Assembly (NCBI RefSeq): GCF_013415845.1
Contig: NZ_CP058907.1
Coordinates: 2,976,001-3,040,000, forward strand
DNA from: Rhodopseudomonas palustris
Lineage (GTDB): Bacteria; Pseudomonadota; Alphaproteobacteria; Rhizobiales; Xanthobacteraceae
Reading direction: 5' to 3'
Length of the DNA stretch: 64,000 bases
Shown: positions 21,569 through 31,463 of the stretch, piece by piece
How the letters are laid out: every line of letters begins with the position of its first letter
Numbering within the stretch: position 1 is the first letter of the stretch
The notes under the pieces: generated by a model
Told to the model about the DNA's origin: nothing
The model's database searches: none
What the model saw: only the letters and a program-made list of their open reading frames with translations
Position numbers and translations under genes: made by a program

Positions 21569-22006
21569 ATGCGACTGCGTGTGCGGAAGGCCGCCCATTT
21601 TCTCGAACGGACCGGGCTGGCGCTGGCCGGCGCGGCGTGCGGCACGTTCGTCGGCGCTCATGTCGGCACCAGCTTCGCAGCGCTGACCACGATCGGCTTC
21701 CTGCTTGGCATGATCGCGCTCGGCGCGATCGGGTTCTATCTCGGCATCGACATTCCGCCGCTGCCGTTCCAAGGCGCCGACGAGGACAGCAACGCCAGCG
21801 GCAAGATCGACGCGGCCGAGTTTCTCAGCGCGTTCGGGACGTTTCTGGCGACGCTCGCGGCGTTTGCCTCGGTCAGTGCCGTAGTGCTGCGGCTCAACCT
21901 GCATTCGGTCTGGAGCTGGCTGATCCTGATCGGCTGGCTCGCCGGCGTGACAATGCAGATCACCGCCGGGACCATCGCCCGGCTTCGCCGCGCCCACGCT
22001 CACTAA
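21569..22006 (+). CDS. Hypothetical membrane protein
   Basis: A 145-residue protein with four likely transmembrane segments (residues about 13-32, 36-58, 85-107, 115-137) and a short polar loop, EDSNASGKIDAAEF. No family is recognised. It ends just before a terminator. An inner membrane location is inferred from hydrophobicity. Confidence 0.7.
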   Translation: MRLRVRKAAHFLERTGLALAGAACGTFVGAHVGTSFAALTTIGFLLGMIALGAIGFYLGIDIPPLPFQGADEDSNASGKIDAAEFLSAFGTFLATLAAFASVSAVVLRLNLHSVWSWLILIGWLAGVTMQITAGTIARLRRAHAH

Positions 22007-22030
22007 GTCTCTCGTCTTCCCACACAAACG

Positions 22031-22054
22031 AAAACCGCCCCGAAGGGCGGTTTT
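22031..22054. terminator. Bidirectional-type terminator
   Basis: AAAACCGCCC (22031-22040) pairs with GGGCGGTTTT (22045-22054) over CGAA. It lies tail-to-tail between two membrane protein genes. Confidence 0.9.
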
Positions 22055-22120
22055 CCAGCATCGTGGCGAGCTCTGCTTGGCCTGGCCCGCCGCGCGGCGC
22101 GGGCAGGCTCCGCAGCGGGA

Positions 22121-22438
22121 TTACTTGCGTCCGAGAAATCCGGCGACCGGCTCCGGCAGCGGGATCTTGGCGACGAGCTGCGGGGCGAACACCACCGCGG
22201 CGATCGCCAGCGCGATCAACACCGGCAACAGTTCGAACGACGACACCTCGGCCACGATCCAGATCGCCACGATCAACGCGGCGAGCTCGGCGGCGAAATA
22301 CATCAGCACCGTGGTGAAGCCGGGCTTCGGCGACTTGGTCAGCGCCGGCGCCGTGAAGGCGACGAACACCGAAAACACCAGAAGCGCGACCAGCAGCAGG
22401 AACAGAAACGCCGCGGTCTGAAGGGTGGCGGCCAGCAT
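22121..22438 (-). CDS. Small hypothetical membrane protein
   Basis: A 105-residue protein starting MLAATLQTAAFLFLLLVALL, with three probable transmembrane helices (about 6-27, 41-65, 70-90) and the ending VAGFLGRK. ATG at 22438 has GGAG 8 bases upstream; the frame extension to 22696 is rejected. Function unknown. Confidence 0.72.
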   Translation of the reverse strand: MLAATLQTAAFLFLLLVALLVFSVFVAFTAPALTKSPKPGFTTVLMYFAAELAALIVAIWIVAEVSSFELLPVLIALAIAAVVFAPQLVAKIPLPEPVAGFLGRK

Positions 22439-22661
22439 GATCGGGACTCCATAAGGATCGACTGAATCTGCCTGCAAGACTAGGGCAATTCGCCGAATCG
22501 CAAAAGCGTGGCGCTGTCCGGGACGCGCCTGACGACGAATGCAGGCCGGCTGCAATGCACTGCGACGGACTCGCGCAAGCTGTGGCCTGCAGCTAAGCTC
22601 GCTCATGCAGCTCCGGCTCGAACCGGGGCGCATCAAGAACCGGGGAAGGAACGACGCGACC

Positions 22662-23630
22662 ATGAAGGATTTCGCCGGCAGGATTGCCGTGATCACCGGC
22701 GGCGGCGCGGGAATGGGCCGCGAACTCGCCCGCCAGCTCGTCGCCGAAGGCTGCCACGTCGCGATCTGCGATGTTTCTCAAGCCGCCATGGATGAAACGC
22801 GGCGGCTGTGCGAGGCCGACGGCCTGCCGCAGGGCGTGCGGATCACCACCCACGTCGTCGACGTCTCCGACGAAGCCCAGATGCAGCGGTTTCGCGACGA
22901 GGTCACCGCGCAGCATGCCACCGGCTGCATCCATCTGTTGTTCAACAACGCCGGCATCGGCGGCGGCGGCAGCATGATCGCCAATTCCCGCGAACAGTGG
23001 GAGCGCACCTTCGGCATCTGCTGGGGCGGCGTGTATCTCGGCACCCGCATTTTCCTGCCGATGCTGATCGCGGCCGACCATGGCCACATCGTCAACACCT
23101 CCAGCGTCAACGGCTTCTGGGCCTCGCTTGGACCCACGGTGCCGCACACCGCCTACAGCGCGGCGAAGTTTGCCGTGAAAGGATTTTCTGAAGCACTGAT
23201 CGGCGATCTCCGGCTGAATGCGCCGCATGTGCGCTGCTCGGTGGTGATGCCGGGCCACATCGGCACGTCGATCCTGACCAATTCCCGGCGGATCCAGCTG
23301 GGCGACGGCTCCGACGAACTCAGCGCCGAGGAAGTCGCCGGCATGCGCCAACGGCTGTCGGCGGCCGGAATCGATCTGTCGCAGATGTCGGACGACGACC
23401 TCCGCGCAATGGCGAAGGAGCGAGCGCGAAGCTTTCAGGAAGATGCGCCGACCAGCGCCGCCGCGGCGGCCCGCAGCATCCTCGACGGCGTGCGCCGCGG
23501 TGACTGGCGGATCCTGGTCGGCGACGATGCTCATGCGCTCGACGCCCGCGTTCGCGCGATGCCGGAGCGCGCCTACGAGGTCGAGTTCTATCAGAGCTTC
23601 GCGGCCGAAGTCGGCTGGCGGCTCGGCTGA
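22662..23630 (+). CDS. Short-chain dehydrogenase/reductase
   Basis: NAD(P)-dependent Rossmann-fold oxidoreductase of 322 residues. It has TGGGAGMG near residue 12 (cofactor binding), FNNAG near 87, the catalytic Ser in NTSSVNG, and YSAAK. It is longer than classical SDRs because of a C-terminal extension (about residues 200-322) with helical content. The substrate is unknown. It is followed after 38 bases by a DUF169 gene in the same direction, so probably one operon. Confidence 0.9.
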   Translation: MKDFAGRIAVITGGGAGMGRELARQLVAEGCHVAICDVSQAAMDETRRLCEADGLPQGVRITTHVVDVSDEAQMQRFRDEVTAQHATGCIHLLFNNAGIGGGGSMIANSREQWERTFGICWGGVYLGTRIFLPMLIAADHGHIVNTSSVNGFWASLGPTVPHTAYSAAKFAVKGFSEALIGDLRLNAPHVRCSVVMPGHIGTSILTNSRRIQLGDGSDELSAEEVAGMRQRLSAAGIDLSQMSDDDLRAMAKERARSFQEDAPTSAAAAARSILDGVRRGDWRILVGDDAHALDARVRAMPERAYEVEFYQSFAAEVGWRLG

Positions 23631-23668
23631 CCGCGACCAAAAGCAACAACAACCAAAGGGAGCCCGCC

Positions 23669-24454
23669 ATGGATGCCGCCGCCGCGCCGGAGCGCATTGA
23701 TCTCGCCGGACTGGTCGCCGATCTCAACGCGCTGTTGCGGCTGAAGACCACGGTGATCGGGATGAAGCTGTTCCGAACCGTCGCCGAGATGGAAGCGGTG
23801 CCGAAGATCCGCCGGCCGAATGCGATCCACACCACCGACCAGATCGTGTCGATGGCCTCGCGGCTCGGCTGGACCGTCGGCATCACCGCCGCCGATCTGG
23901 TCGGCGAACAGTGCCGCGCCGTGATCGGCCTTGCGCCGCAGGACGAGCAATGGCTCACCGGCCGTTCCTATGTCGGCGTGTGGCACGCAACGCCGGAAGA
24001 CGCCACTGCGCGTCAGCACGCGCTCGACGTGGTTCCGTTCGGCCATCACCAGGCGATGGCGGTGTCGCCGCTGGCGAGCGGCCGGCTCGATCCGCCGGAT
24101 ATCTGCCTCGTCTATGCGACGCCCGGGCAGATGATCATCCTGATCAACGGTCTGCAGTATGCCGGCTACAAGAAATTCGAATGGAGCGTGGTCGGCGAGA
24201 CCGCGTGTGCCGATTCCTGGGGCAGGGCGCTGAAGATCGGCGAGCCGAGCCTGTCGCTGCCGTGCTTCGCGGAGCGCCGCTATGGCGGCGTGCCGGACGA
24301 AGAGATGCTAATGGCGCTCAGCCCCGCGCATCTCGCCAAGGCGATCGACGGCATGAAGCAGCTCGCCAAGAACGGCCTGCGCTACCCGATCGCACCGTAC
24401 GGCATCCAGGCCGACGTCCGGGCCGGGATGGGCGTTTCGTACGCGAACAAGTAA
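23669..24454 (+). CDS. DUF169 family protein
   Basis: A 261-residue protein with the DUF169 layout: IGMKLFRTVAEMEAVPKIRRP, the conserved cysteine in LVGEQCRAVIGL, VSPLASGRLDPPDICLVYATPGQM and a C-terminal LPCFAERRYGG. The family often sits near redox or anaerobic metabolism genes but its biochemical role is unknown. AGGGAG precedes the start. It probably forms an operon with the upstream SDR. Confidence 0.82.
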   Translation: MDAAAAPERIDLAGLVADLNALLRLKTTVIGMKLFRTVAEMEAVPKIRRPNAIHTTDQIVSMASRLGWTVGITAADLVGEQCRAVIGLAPQDEQWLTGRSYVGVWHATPEDATARQHALDVVPFGHHQAMAVSPLASGRLDPPDICLVYATPGQMIILINGLQYAGYKKFEWSVVGETACADSWGRALKIGEPSLSLPCFAERRYGGVPDEEMLMALSPAHLAKAIDGMKQLAKNGLRYPIAPYGIQADVRAGMGVSYANK

Positions 24455-24466
24455 TTCTCGTGGTCC

Positions 24467-24583
24467 CGTCATTCCGGGGCGCGAGCGAAAGCTCGCGAAC
24501 CCGGAATCTCGATGTGGTGAGGCACGGCGTTTCCACAATCGCGGGATTCCGGGTTCGCCGCTGCGCGGCGCCCCGGAATGACG
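24467..24583. repeat. Palindromic intergenic repeat, family C (copy 1)
   Basis: Begins CGTCATTCCGGGGCGCGAGC and ends GGCGCCCCGGAATGACG, with inner CCGGAATC / GATTCCGG arms. A second copy lies at 55678-55811. It sits tail-to-tail between the DUF169 gene and the EPS priming transferase. Confidence 0.85.
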
Positions 24584-24612
24584 GTGCGGGGGGAGTGCTT
24601 AAAACGAACGCC

Positions 24613-26169
24613 TCAGTACGCGTTCTCGCCCTTGAGCAGCGCCCACGGAGTTCTCAGCAGGATGTAGAGGTCGAACAGCACCGACCAGTTCTCGATGTAG
24701 TACAGGTCGAACTCGACGCGCTTCTGGATCTTCTCTTCGTTGTCGATCTCTCCGCGCCAGCCGTTGATCTGGGCCCAGCCGGTGATACCCGGCTTGACGC
24801 GGTGGCGGGCGAAGTAGCCATCGACGGCTTCGTCGAACAGCTGGCTCTGCAGCTTGCCTTGCACCGCATGCGGGCGCGGGCCGACCAGCGACAGATTGCC
24901 CTTGAACACCACGTTGAACAGTTGCGGCAGCTCGTCGAGGCTGGTGCGGCGGATGAAGCGGCCGACCCGGGTGACGCGCGGGTCGTTGCGGGTGACGACC
25001 TTTGACGCCGTGGGATCGGCCTGGTCGTGATACATCGAGCGAAACTTGAGCACGTCGATGCGCTCGTTGTTGAAACCGAACCGCTTCTGCCGGAACAGCA
25101 CCGGACCCGGGCTGTCGAGCTTGATCGCCAGCGCCACCAGCGCCATCACCGGCGCGGCGAGCAGCAGGATGAAACCGCCGACGACGCGGTCGAACACCTG
25201 CTTGATCACCTGATCCCAATCGGTGATCGGCGCTTCGAACACGTCGAGCGTCGGCACCTTGCCGACATAGGAATAGGCGCGCGGCCGGAACCGCAGCTTG
25301 TTGGTGTGCGCCGACAGCCGGATGTCGACCGGCAGCACCCACAGCTTCTTCAGCATGTCGAGGATGCGGGTCTCGGCCGAGATCGGCAGCGCGAACAGGA
25401 CGAGATCGACGCGGGTGCGACGGGCGAATTCGGGAATGTCATCGACTTTGCCCAGCTTGGGCACGCCCGCGCAAGTGGACTGCGAGCGGGCGTCGTTGCG
25501 GTCGTCGAACACGCCGAGGATACGGATGTCGGAGGCGTCGGCGTGCTCGGCCTTCAGCGCTTCGATCAGCTTGGCGCCATTAGCGTCGGCACCGACGATC
25601 ACGGTGCGGCGATCGAGCCGGCCCTGCGACGCCCAGCGCCGCACCAGCGCGCGCACCGACAATCGCTCGATGATCAGCAAGGCGAGGCCGGCGAAAAAGA
25701 ACGAACCCAGCCATAGCCGCGACACCTCGCCGCCGAGCTTGGCGAAGAACGATGCGCCGATGAACAGCAGGAACACGATCGACCACGTCGATATGATCCG
25801 GGTCATCTGTTTCAAGGTGCCGCGGAACAGTTGCACCTCGTAAAGATCGGCAGCCTGGAACGCGACGACCGCAGTCGCCGTGGTGCCGAGGATTGCCGCG
25901 ATGTACTCCCAGGCAAAACCGTCGCGGCGGACCACCAGCGCGAAATACAGCGCGATGCCGACGGCGGCGATCACCAGGAAATCGGCGAGGCGGACGGAGC
26001 CGGCGATCACGATCGGCGAAAACGCCGGCGGCACCTTCTGATTGGCGACGGCGAGGGCGGCCGGCGACAACCGCTTGCGGCGTTCCACCCGCGGCGCACC
26101 GTCGCCGCTGGCGACCACGGCTTCCGTCGCAGCAGCACTGATCATCGAACGTGCGCTGATCGGCTCCAT
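24613..26169 (-). CDS. Undecaprenyl-phosphate sugar phosphotransferase (WcaJ/ExoY type)
   Basis: Inner-membrane enzyme that starts exopolysaccharide repeat-unit assembly by moving a sugar-1-phosphate, commonly glucose, to undecaprenyl phosphate. The 518-residue protein has four N-terminal transmembrane helices (about residues 55-165), a nucleotide-binding-like CoA-domain ([13 protein letters not shown]) and a fifth hydrophobic helix. The bacterial sugar transferase domain follows, with [31 protein letters not shown] and [12 protein letters not shown]. It lies downstream of a GT4 gene in the same direction and belongs to the EPS locus. Confidence 0.93.
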   Translation of the reverse strand: MEPISARSMISAAATEAVVASGDGAPRVERRKRLSPAALAVANQKVPPAFSPIVIAGSVRLADFLVIAAVGIALYFALVVRRDGFAWEYIAAILGTTATAVVAFQAADLYEVQLFRGTLKQMTRIISTWSIVFLLFIGASFFAKLGGEVSRLWLGSFFFAGLALLIIERLSVRALVRRWASQGRLDRRTVIVGADANGAKLIEALKAEHADASDIRILGVFDDRNDARSQSTCAGVPKLGKVDDIPEFARRTRVDLVLFALPISAETRILDMLKKLWVLPVDIRLSAHTNKLRFRPRAYSYVGKVPTLDVFEAPITDWDQVIKQVFDRVVGGFILLLAAPVMALVALAIKLDSPGPVLFRQKRFGFNNERIDVLKFRSMYHDQADPTASKVVTRNDPRVTRVGRFIRRTSLDELPQLFNVVFKGNLSLVGPRPHAVQGKLQSQLFDEAVDGYFARHRVKPGITGWAQINGWRGEIDNEEKIQKRVEFDLYYIENWSVLFDLYILLRTPWALLKGENAY

Positions 26170-26279
26170 CTGTTCATGTCCGTCTGTTGCGCCGGCACGA
26201 CTTTGTCGTCCGGCGAACTCCCCCAGTCCGGGCCTTAACGGAAAAGTTGCAAGAAACGGTTAGCGGCGACCGCCGACGT

Positions 26280-27422
26280 TCAGCGCTGCTGCGCCAAGGC
26301 CTCGCGGTAGCCGGCAAGCACGCCTTCGACCATCGCCTTTTGCGAGAAGTGCAGAAAGATCCGCTCGCGCAGCTGCCTGGCCCGGTCGCGGGCGGCGTTC
26401 AGGTCGTCGAGCGCGGCGGCGATCGCCTTGGCCATCGCGGCGGGATCGCTGGGGGCGAACAACGCATCGCGATGATCCGGGCCGAAGATCTCCGGGATGC
26501 CGCCGACATTGGCGGCGACCATCGGCACACCGGCAGCGGCGGCTTCGATCACCACATAGGGCATGGAATCGCCGCGCGACGGCACCACCAGCAGGCGGCC
26601 TTGCGCAAAACCATGGCGGGCTTTGACGTGGCCGATGAAGCGCACCGCGCCGCCGAGATCGAGCCGCGCGACCTGCGCTTTCAACGCGGCGGTCTCTTCG
26701 CCGTCCCCCCCGAGCGTCAGCGTCACCGAACGGCCCTCGGCCCGCAGCCGCGCGATCGCGTCGACCAGCAGGTCGGCGCCCTTGATATGGCGGAACTCGC
26801 CGACATAGCAGACGTCGCTGGCTTCAGAGGCCAGCGAAACCGGATCGAATTCCCCGGCGGTGACGCCGTTGAACACGCAGCGGACTAGGCCCCCGGGCTT
26901 ACCGATCATACGCTCATAGGTTGAGCGCGCGAACTCACTCTCGAACAGGAACAGTTCGGTTCTGTTCATCGAGAGCCGCTCGAGCCGGCTGTAGAGCTGC
27001 CCTTTGAACGTCGTGGTCGGGTAGTGCAGCGAGCCGCCATGCGGCGTGTAGACCCGGATCGATCCGGTCGGCCGCGGTACGACGCGCATGAAGATGCCGG
27101 CCTTGGCGCCGTGGCCGTGCAGCACGTCCGGCGTCAGCGTCGCGATCAAACGGACGAAGCGGCCCCAGACGAACAGATCGGTGATGCTTGGCTCGCGCCG
27201 GATCGGCAGGCGATAGACGCCGAGCTTCATCTTCGGGGCGATCTCGTCGAGCGCCGCTACGGCGCGGTCGCCGCCGGTGAGGCTGTCAGTGATCAGCGCG
27301 ACGTGATGGCCCCGGTCGGCCTGACCGTTGGCGAGATCGAGGATGTGGCGGATGATGCCGCCGACCGGAGCGCGCACCGCATGAACGATCCGCAGCGGCT
27401 GATCCTGCGTGGCTGGAGTCAT
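26280..27422 (-). CDS. Glycosyltransferase family 4 protein
   Basis: GT-B-fold retaining glycosyltransferase of 380 residues. The N-terminal half has APVGGIIRHILDLANGQ and HGHGAKAGIFMR. The C-terminal half has CYVGEFRHIKGADLLVDA, LTLGGDGEE and the nucleotide-sugar motif SRGDSMPYVVIEAAAAGVPMVA, with the family's E-x7-E-like spacing. ATG 27422 (MTPATQDQ) is chosen over TTG 27455. It probably adds a sugar to the EPS repeat unit begun by the neighbouring phosphotransferase, and is divergent from the GumC-like gene. Confidence 0.9.
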   Translation of the reverse strand: MTPATQDQPLRIVHAVRAPVGGIIRHILDLANGQADRGHHVALITDSLTGGDRAVAALDEIAPKMKLGVYRLPIRREPSITDLFVWGRFVRLIATLTPDVLHGHGAKAGIFMRVVPRPTGSIRVYTPHGGSLHYPTTTFKGQLYSRLERLSMNRTELFLFESEFARSTYERMIGKPGGLVRCVFNGVTAGEFDPVSLASEASDVCYVGEFRHIKGADLLVDAIARLRAEGRSVTLTLGGDGEETAALKAQVARLDLGGAVRFIGHVKARHGFAQGRLLVVPSRGDSMPYVVIEAAAAGVPMVAANVGGIPEIFGPDHRDALFAPSDPAAMAKAIAAALDDLNAARDRARQLRERIFLHFSQKAMVEGVLAGYREALAQQR

Positions 27423-27690
27423 CGGATCGCCAGTGCGCACGGCACGCTGCGCCAACCGCCGCGACAGCGCGCAGCGGGACAGAAGCCAGTCAAAATGGCG
27501 GCGCGGGGCATGGATTGATCCGGAAAAGTCGATTCCGATTAACGACTTTCGTGGTTAACAAAACGTATTCGCGCAGGTGCGGGTACCATGAATTGGTTGC
27601 TCGCTTACGTCGAGATTAACCGCGCGGCAACCTTAATGGTTTGTAGTCGAGGCCGAACTGACGGTTGGTCGCGTCACGTAGGAGTAGGCA

Positions 27691-30045
27691 ATGCGGATCG
27701 CGTTCTGGCGCCGGAACACCGACGATACGGCAAAGGCATCAGCCCCATCACGCGAATCCTCAACCGCTTCAACTTCAGCGGTCGCAGTTAAATCCGTCGC
27801 GGCTCCCGCACAGAAGCCCGCGATTCGTCAGGCAATCTTCAAGCGCACTCCGACGCGCACCGTTCCGATCGAAAAGCCGGCACCGCTGCCGCCGGACGGC
27901 GATATCGACGTGCGGCTGATCGGGCAGGCACTCGCCCGCAAGAAGCATTTGATCATCGCGCCGACCCTGCTCGCGCTCGTCGTCTCGCTGGCGATCGTCA
28001 ATTTGATTACGCCGCGCTACAAGTCCGAAGCCCGCATCCTGATCGATGGCCGCGAAAACACCTTCCTGCGCCCGAGCGGTGACCGGGACGATCAGCGCAG
28101 CGGCCCCGATCCTGAGGCGGTGACCAGCCAGGTTCAACTCCTGCTGTCGCGCCAGCTCGCCCTTGAGGTCATCAAGAAGAACAAGCTCGCCGAACGGCCG
28201 GAATTCGATCCGGTGCTGAAAGGTATCAATCCGATCAAGTCGTTGTTGGCGCTGATCGGTATCGGCCGCGATCCGTTTGCGATGACGCCGGAAGAGCGCG
28301 TGCTCAACGCTTACTACGAGCGCCTGACCGCATACGCGGTCGACAAGTCGCGCGTGATGGTGATCGAATTCCAGTCCGAAGACCCTGAGCTTGCAGCCCG
28401 CGTCTCCAATTCGATCGCGGACGGCTATCTGGTGCTGCTGCAGAACGCGCGTCAGGCACAGGCCAAGTCGGCCGGGCAGTGGCTGTCCGGAGAAATCGAG
28501 TCGCTGCGCAAGAAGGTTTCGGAGGCCGAAGACAAGGTTGAGGATTTCCGCTCCAAGTCGAGCCTGTTCATCGGCAACAACAACACCACGCTGTCGAACC
28601 AGCAGCTCGGCGACATTAACGCCCAGCTCGCCAACGCTCGCGCTCTGAAGTCCGATGCCGAAGCTAAGGCGCGGCTGATCAAGGAGATGCTGAAGAGTGG
28701 CGGCCCGATCGAAGCTTCTGAAGTGCTCAACTCCGAACTGATCCGTCGGCTGTCGGAGCAGCGGGTGACGCTCCGCGCGCAACTCGCCGAGCAGAGCTCG
28801 ACGCTGCTCGGCGGTCATCCGCGGATCAAGGAATTGAAGGCGCAGCTGTCCGATCTCGATCAGCAGCTCCGCGACGAGGCGGTGAAGCTGTCGCGCTCGT
28901 TCGAGAACGATGCACGGATCGCCAGCAGCCGGGTGGAGAACCTGTCGGCCAGCCTCGATCAGTTGAAGAAACAAGCTTCGGCCACCAACGGCCAGGACGT
29001 GCAGCTCCGTGCCCTGGAGCGCGAGGCCAAGGCGCAGCGCGACCTGCTGGAATCCTATCTGGCGAAGTATCGTGAAGCGACGACGCGCGAGACGATCGAC
29101 CAATCGCCGTCGGACGGCCGCATCATCTCACGTGCGATCGTCTCCAACACGCCGGACTATCCGAAAAAGCTGCCGATCGTGCTGATCGCCACGCTGGCGA
29201 CGCTGCTGCTGACCTCGGGCAGCATTGCAACCGGCGAATTGCTGCGGATGACGCAGCCGCGCGGCCGCGAGGTCGCTACGCCTGCAATCGTCGAACCCGA
29301 CCTGGTGCCCGTTGCGGCTGCTGCTCCCGTGGTGCAGCCGGCACCGGCGGCTCCGCCGACCTTTGCGGCGCAGCCCGCGCCAGCGCCGATCGTCGAGCCG
29401 GCTCCGATCGAGATTGCACCGGTTGCTGCGCCTGCCGCAGCTCCGGTGGGCGAAATCGAAGCGCTGGCACACCGTCTGCGCACGGCCGGTGAGGGCGGGC
29501 GGAAACTCACCGTGCTGGGGACGGGGGACACCGACTCGGTCACGACCACGGCGCTGGTGCTGGCTCGCCGGCTCGCCCAGGATACCAAGGTGGTGCTGAT
29601 CGACCTGTCGGAATCCTCCGCGATGCTGAAGGCCGCGTCGATCGATCCGTCGGCTCCCGGCCTTGCTGAACTGATGCTGGGTGAGGCGGCGTTCGGCCAG
29701 ATCATCACCCGGGACCGCTCGTCGTCGCTGCAATTGGTCAGCGCCGGCAAGCCCGGCTTCGACCGGATGCTGCTGCATTCGCCGCGGCTGTCGCTGGCGA
29801 TCGACGCGCTGATGCGGGTGTATGACCACGTGCTGCTCGACGCCGGCACTGCATCCGACCTGCCGGCAGAGTTGCTGACATCACAGGCTCAGGCTGCTGT
29901 CGTGCCGGCGCCGACGATGACCAGCGAAGCGCGTGCCAAGATGGCCGAGCAACTCGTCGCGGTCGGCTTCTCCGAGGTGACGATGCTACGCGCTGCCGAA
30001 CCGATCGATCCGATCGTTCCGGGACAACGCTCCGCAGCGGCGTAG
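27691..30045 (+). CDS. Wzz/GumC-type polysaccharide co-polymerase with degenerate kinase domain
   Basis: Inner-membrane chain-length and export protein for EPS, 784 residues. A proline-rich cytoplasmic N-terminus leads to TM1 (about 84-106), a Wzz domain and periplasmic coiled coils (about 265-480, e.g. SGEIESLRKKVSEAEDKVED). TM2 (about 495-513) and a proline/alanine-rich linker follow, then a C-terminal BY-kinase-like domain (about 590-770). In that domain the Walker A lysine is absent (LGTGDTDSVTTTALVL), the second Walker motif reads VVLIDLSES without DxD, and there is no terminal tyrosine cluster. The kinase-like part is therefore probably inactive. GGAG lies 8 bases before ATG 27691. Confidence 0.9.
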   Translation: MRIAFWRRNTDDTAKASAPSRESSTASTSAVAVKSVAAPAQKPAIRQAIFKRTPTRTVPIEKPAPLPPDGDIDVRLIGQALARKKHLIIAPTLLALVVSLAIVNLITPRYKSEARILIDGRENTFLRPSGDRDDQRSGPDPEAVTSQVQLLLSRQLALEVIKKNKLAERPEFDPVLKGINPIKSLLALIGIGRDPFAMTPEERVLNAYYERLTAYAVDKSRVMVIEFQSEDPELAARVSNSIADGYLVLLQNARQAQAKSAGQWLSGEIESLRKKVSEAEDKVEDFRSKSSLFIGNNNTTLSNQQLGDINAQLANARALKSDAEAKARLIKEMLKSGGPIEASEVLNSELIRRLSEQRVTLRAQLAEQSSTLLGGHPRIKELKAQLSDLDQQLRDEAVKLSRSFENDARIASSRVENLSASLDQLKKQASATNGQDVQLRALEREAKAQRDLLESYLAKYREATTRETIDQSPSDGRIISRAIVSNTPDYPKKLPIVLIATLATLLLTSGSIATGELLRMTQPRGREVATPAIVEPDLVPVAAAAPVVQPAPAAPPTFAAQPAPAPIVEPAPIEIAPVAAPAAAPVGEIEALAHRLRTAGEGGRKLTVLGTGDTDSVTTTALVLARRLAQDTKVVLIDLSESSAMLKAASIDPSAPGLAELMLGEAAFGQIITRDRSSSLQLVSAGKPGFDRMLLHSPRLSLAIDALMRVYDHVLLDAGTASDLPAELLTSQAQAAVVPAPTMTSEARAKMAEQLVAVGFSEVTMLRAAEPIDPIVPGQRSAAA

Positions 30046-30069
30046 GTTCGAAGAACACATCAAACAGAA

Positions 30070-30092
30070 ACGCCCGGGCTGGCCCCGGGCGT
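30070..30092 (+). terminator. Hairpin after the GumC-like gene
   Basis: ACGCCCGGG (30070-30078) pairs with CCCGGGCGT (30084-30092) over five bases. The T-tract is weak. It serves the convergent gap before the minus-strand acyltransferase gene. Confidence 0.6.
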
Positions 30093-30113
30093 TGTCCGTT
30101 GGGTAATCGGAGG

Positions 30114-30143
30114 TCACTCCGATCTCAGTCACTCCGATCTCAG
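30114..30143. repeat. Two tandem copies of a 15-base unit
   Basis: TCACTCCGATCTCAG is repeated head-to-tail at 30114-30128 and 30129-30143. The second copy contains the stop codon of the adjacent minus-strand gene, so the duplication falls just outside its coding sequence. Confidence 0.85.
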
Positions 30144-31333
30144 CGTGGCAGCATGCCGCGCAGGCGTTGCACCGCCTGCATCATCGCCGGACTCTGCTTG
30201 ACCGCGCGTTTGCCACGGCCGATCGCCGACATCGCGGCCGCCGCGATCTGTCCGCGCGGGGTCAGCGGAACGAAGCTGTCGAAGATCGGCTCGAGATCCT
30301 TGCAGAATATCTTCTTGTAGTCGTCCGAGCCGATGCCGAGGTCGATCCAGCGATAGCCGAGGCCGGCGTAGTGATCGATGATATGGCGCATCAGGATCAG
30401 GCCGGGGCTGTAGCGCGCCGCGTCCGACAGCGTGTAGGTGTTGAACATCATCGAATAGCGGCTGCCGTCGGCGACGCCGGCATACATCGCGATCATCTCG
30501 TCGTCGCATTCCAGCGCGTGGATTTCGATCGCGTGGCCGCCGCCGCTCAGCTCCGTGGAGCAGGCCTGGCGGATGAAATCGGCGACGCCGGGTTCGGCGA
30601 ATACGTTTGGCAGATTCTGCGCCGCCATCCGCACCGGCTTGATCCGGAAGAACGCTTCGAGCAGACGGTCGACATCCGCTTGGGTGCGAGCCTGGCCGTA
30701 GCGATAGCCGGATAGCTCCTGCAGCTTGCGTTCCTTGCCCTTGAGCCGGCGGCGCATCGAGTTGCTGATCAGGTCGTTCAGCGCCGCGCCCGGCGGCAAC
30801 ACCAGCACCGGGCAATCGTTGACCGAGGGCTGATGGGGAAGGCGGGCCAACGGATTGGCAAGATCGTTCCAGCGTGCCGGCTGCTGTTCGAATGCGAGCA
30901 GATCGGCTCCGCCGATGTTCCGCAATCGCATGATCAACTCGGCGATGTCGGCGTCGCCCGCGTTCGCAGCGAAATCACGCCGCCATAACGGCATGTTGAA
31001 GGTCGCGTGTTTGCCGCCGAGGAACCCCGCCACGCGAACGCCGAATTTACGTTCGAGACCCAGCGGCAACAGCAATAACGGCCGACGCTCGACGTCGCGC
31101 GCAACCACAATGAACGGCTGTCGCCCCTCGGCGCGGCCGACATGGCGCTGCCAGGCACTGAGGAAATCGAACCGCTGATAGGGCGAAGAATGCTGGCCGG
31201 TCTGCTCGAGCGCGCGCCAGACCGGTTCGGCGGCGTCGATGTCGGTGATGATCTCGACGTGGGCGATCCGGCTCTGCGCGGCCGCCATGCGATCGGCGGT
31301 CCGGGCCTCGATCAGCTCGGCCATCATCGTCAT
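30140..31333 (-). CDS. CelD/BcsL-like GNAT acyltransferase
   Basis: A 397-residue protein with the double-GNAT fold of the CelD family linked to cellulose and EPS biosynthesis. Visible features are SPYQRFDFLSAWQRHVG, RRRLKGKERKLQE and the acetyltransferase core GHAIEIHALECDDEMIAMYAGV. The ending RYSPGLILMRHIIDHYAGLGYRWIDLGIGSDDYKK is typical. It may add acyl groups to the polysaccharide. Start uncertain: ATG 31333 or 31324; the TTG at 31396 is less likely. Divergent from the deacetylase-like gene. Confidence 0.82.
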   Translation of the reverse strand: MTMMAELIEARTADRMAAAQSRIAHVEIITDIDAAEPVWRALEQTGQHSSPYQRFDFLSAWQRHVGRAEGRQPFIVVARDVERRPLLLLPLGLERKFGVRVAGFLGGKHATFNMPLWRRDFAANAGDADIAELIMRLRNIGGADLLAFEQQPARWNDLANPLARLPHQPSVNDCPVLVLPPGAALNDLISNSMRRRLKGKERKLQELSGYRYGQARTQADVDRLLEAFFRIKPVRMAAQNLPNVFAEPGVADFIRQACSTELSGGGHAIEIHALECDDEMIAMYAGVADGSRYSMMFNTYTLSDAARYSPGLILMRHIIDHYAGLGYRWIDLGIGSDDYKKIFCKDLEPIFDSFVPLTPRGQIAAAAMSAIGRGKRAVKQSPAMMQAVQRLRGMLPR

Positions 31334-31463
31334 CCGGCGATCCAATGAGAACAAATAAGGCGCGAGTGGCGCAACGTTGCGGACCTTTACAAACAAATCT
31401 CAACAAAGCGTAATGATGACCCGCGAAACCGCTGCCGGTCCCGGCGCCGCAAAGGACTGAACC

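Noticed and set aside
27588..27791. 67-codon open frame before the GumC-like gene
   Set aside because: It overlaps the start of the real gene in another frame and has no family features or Shine-Dalgarno sequence.
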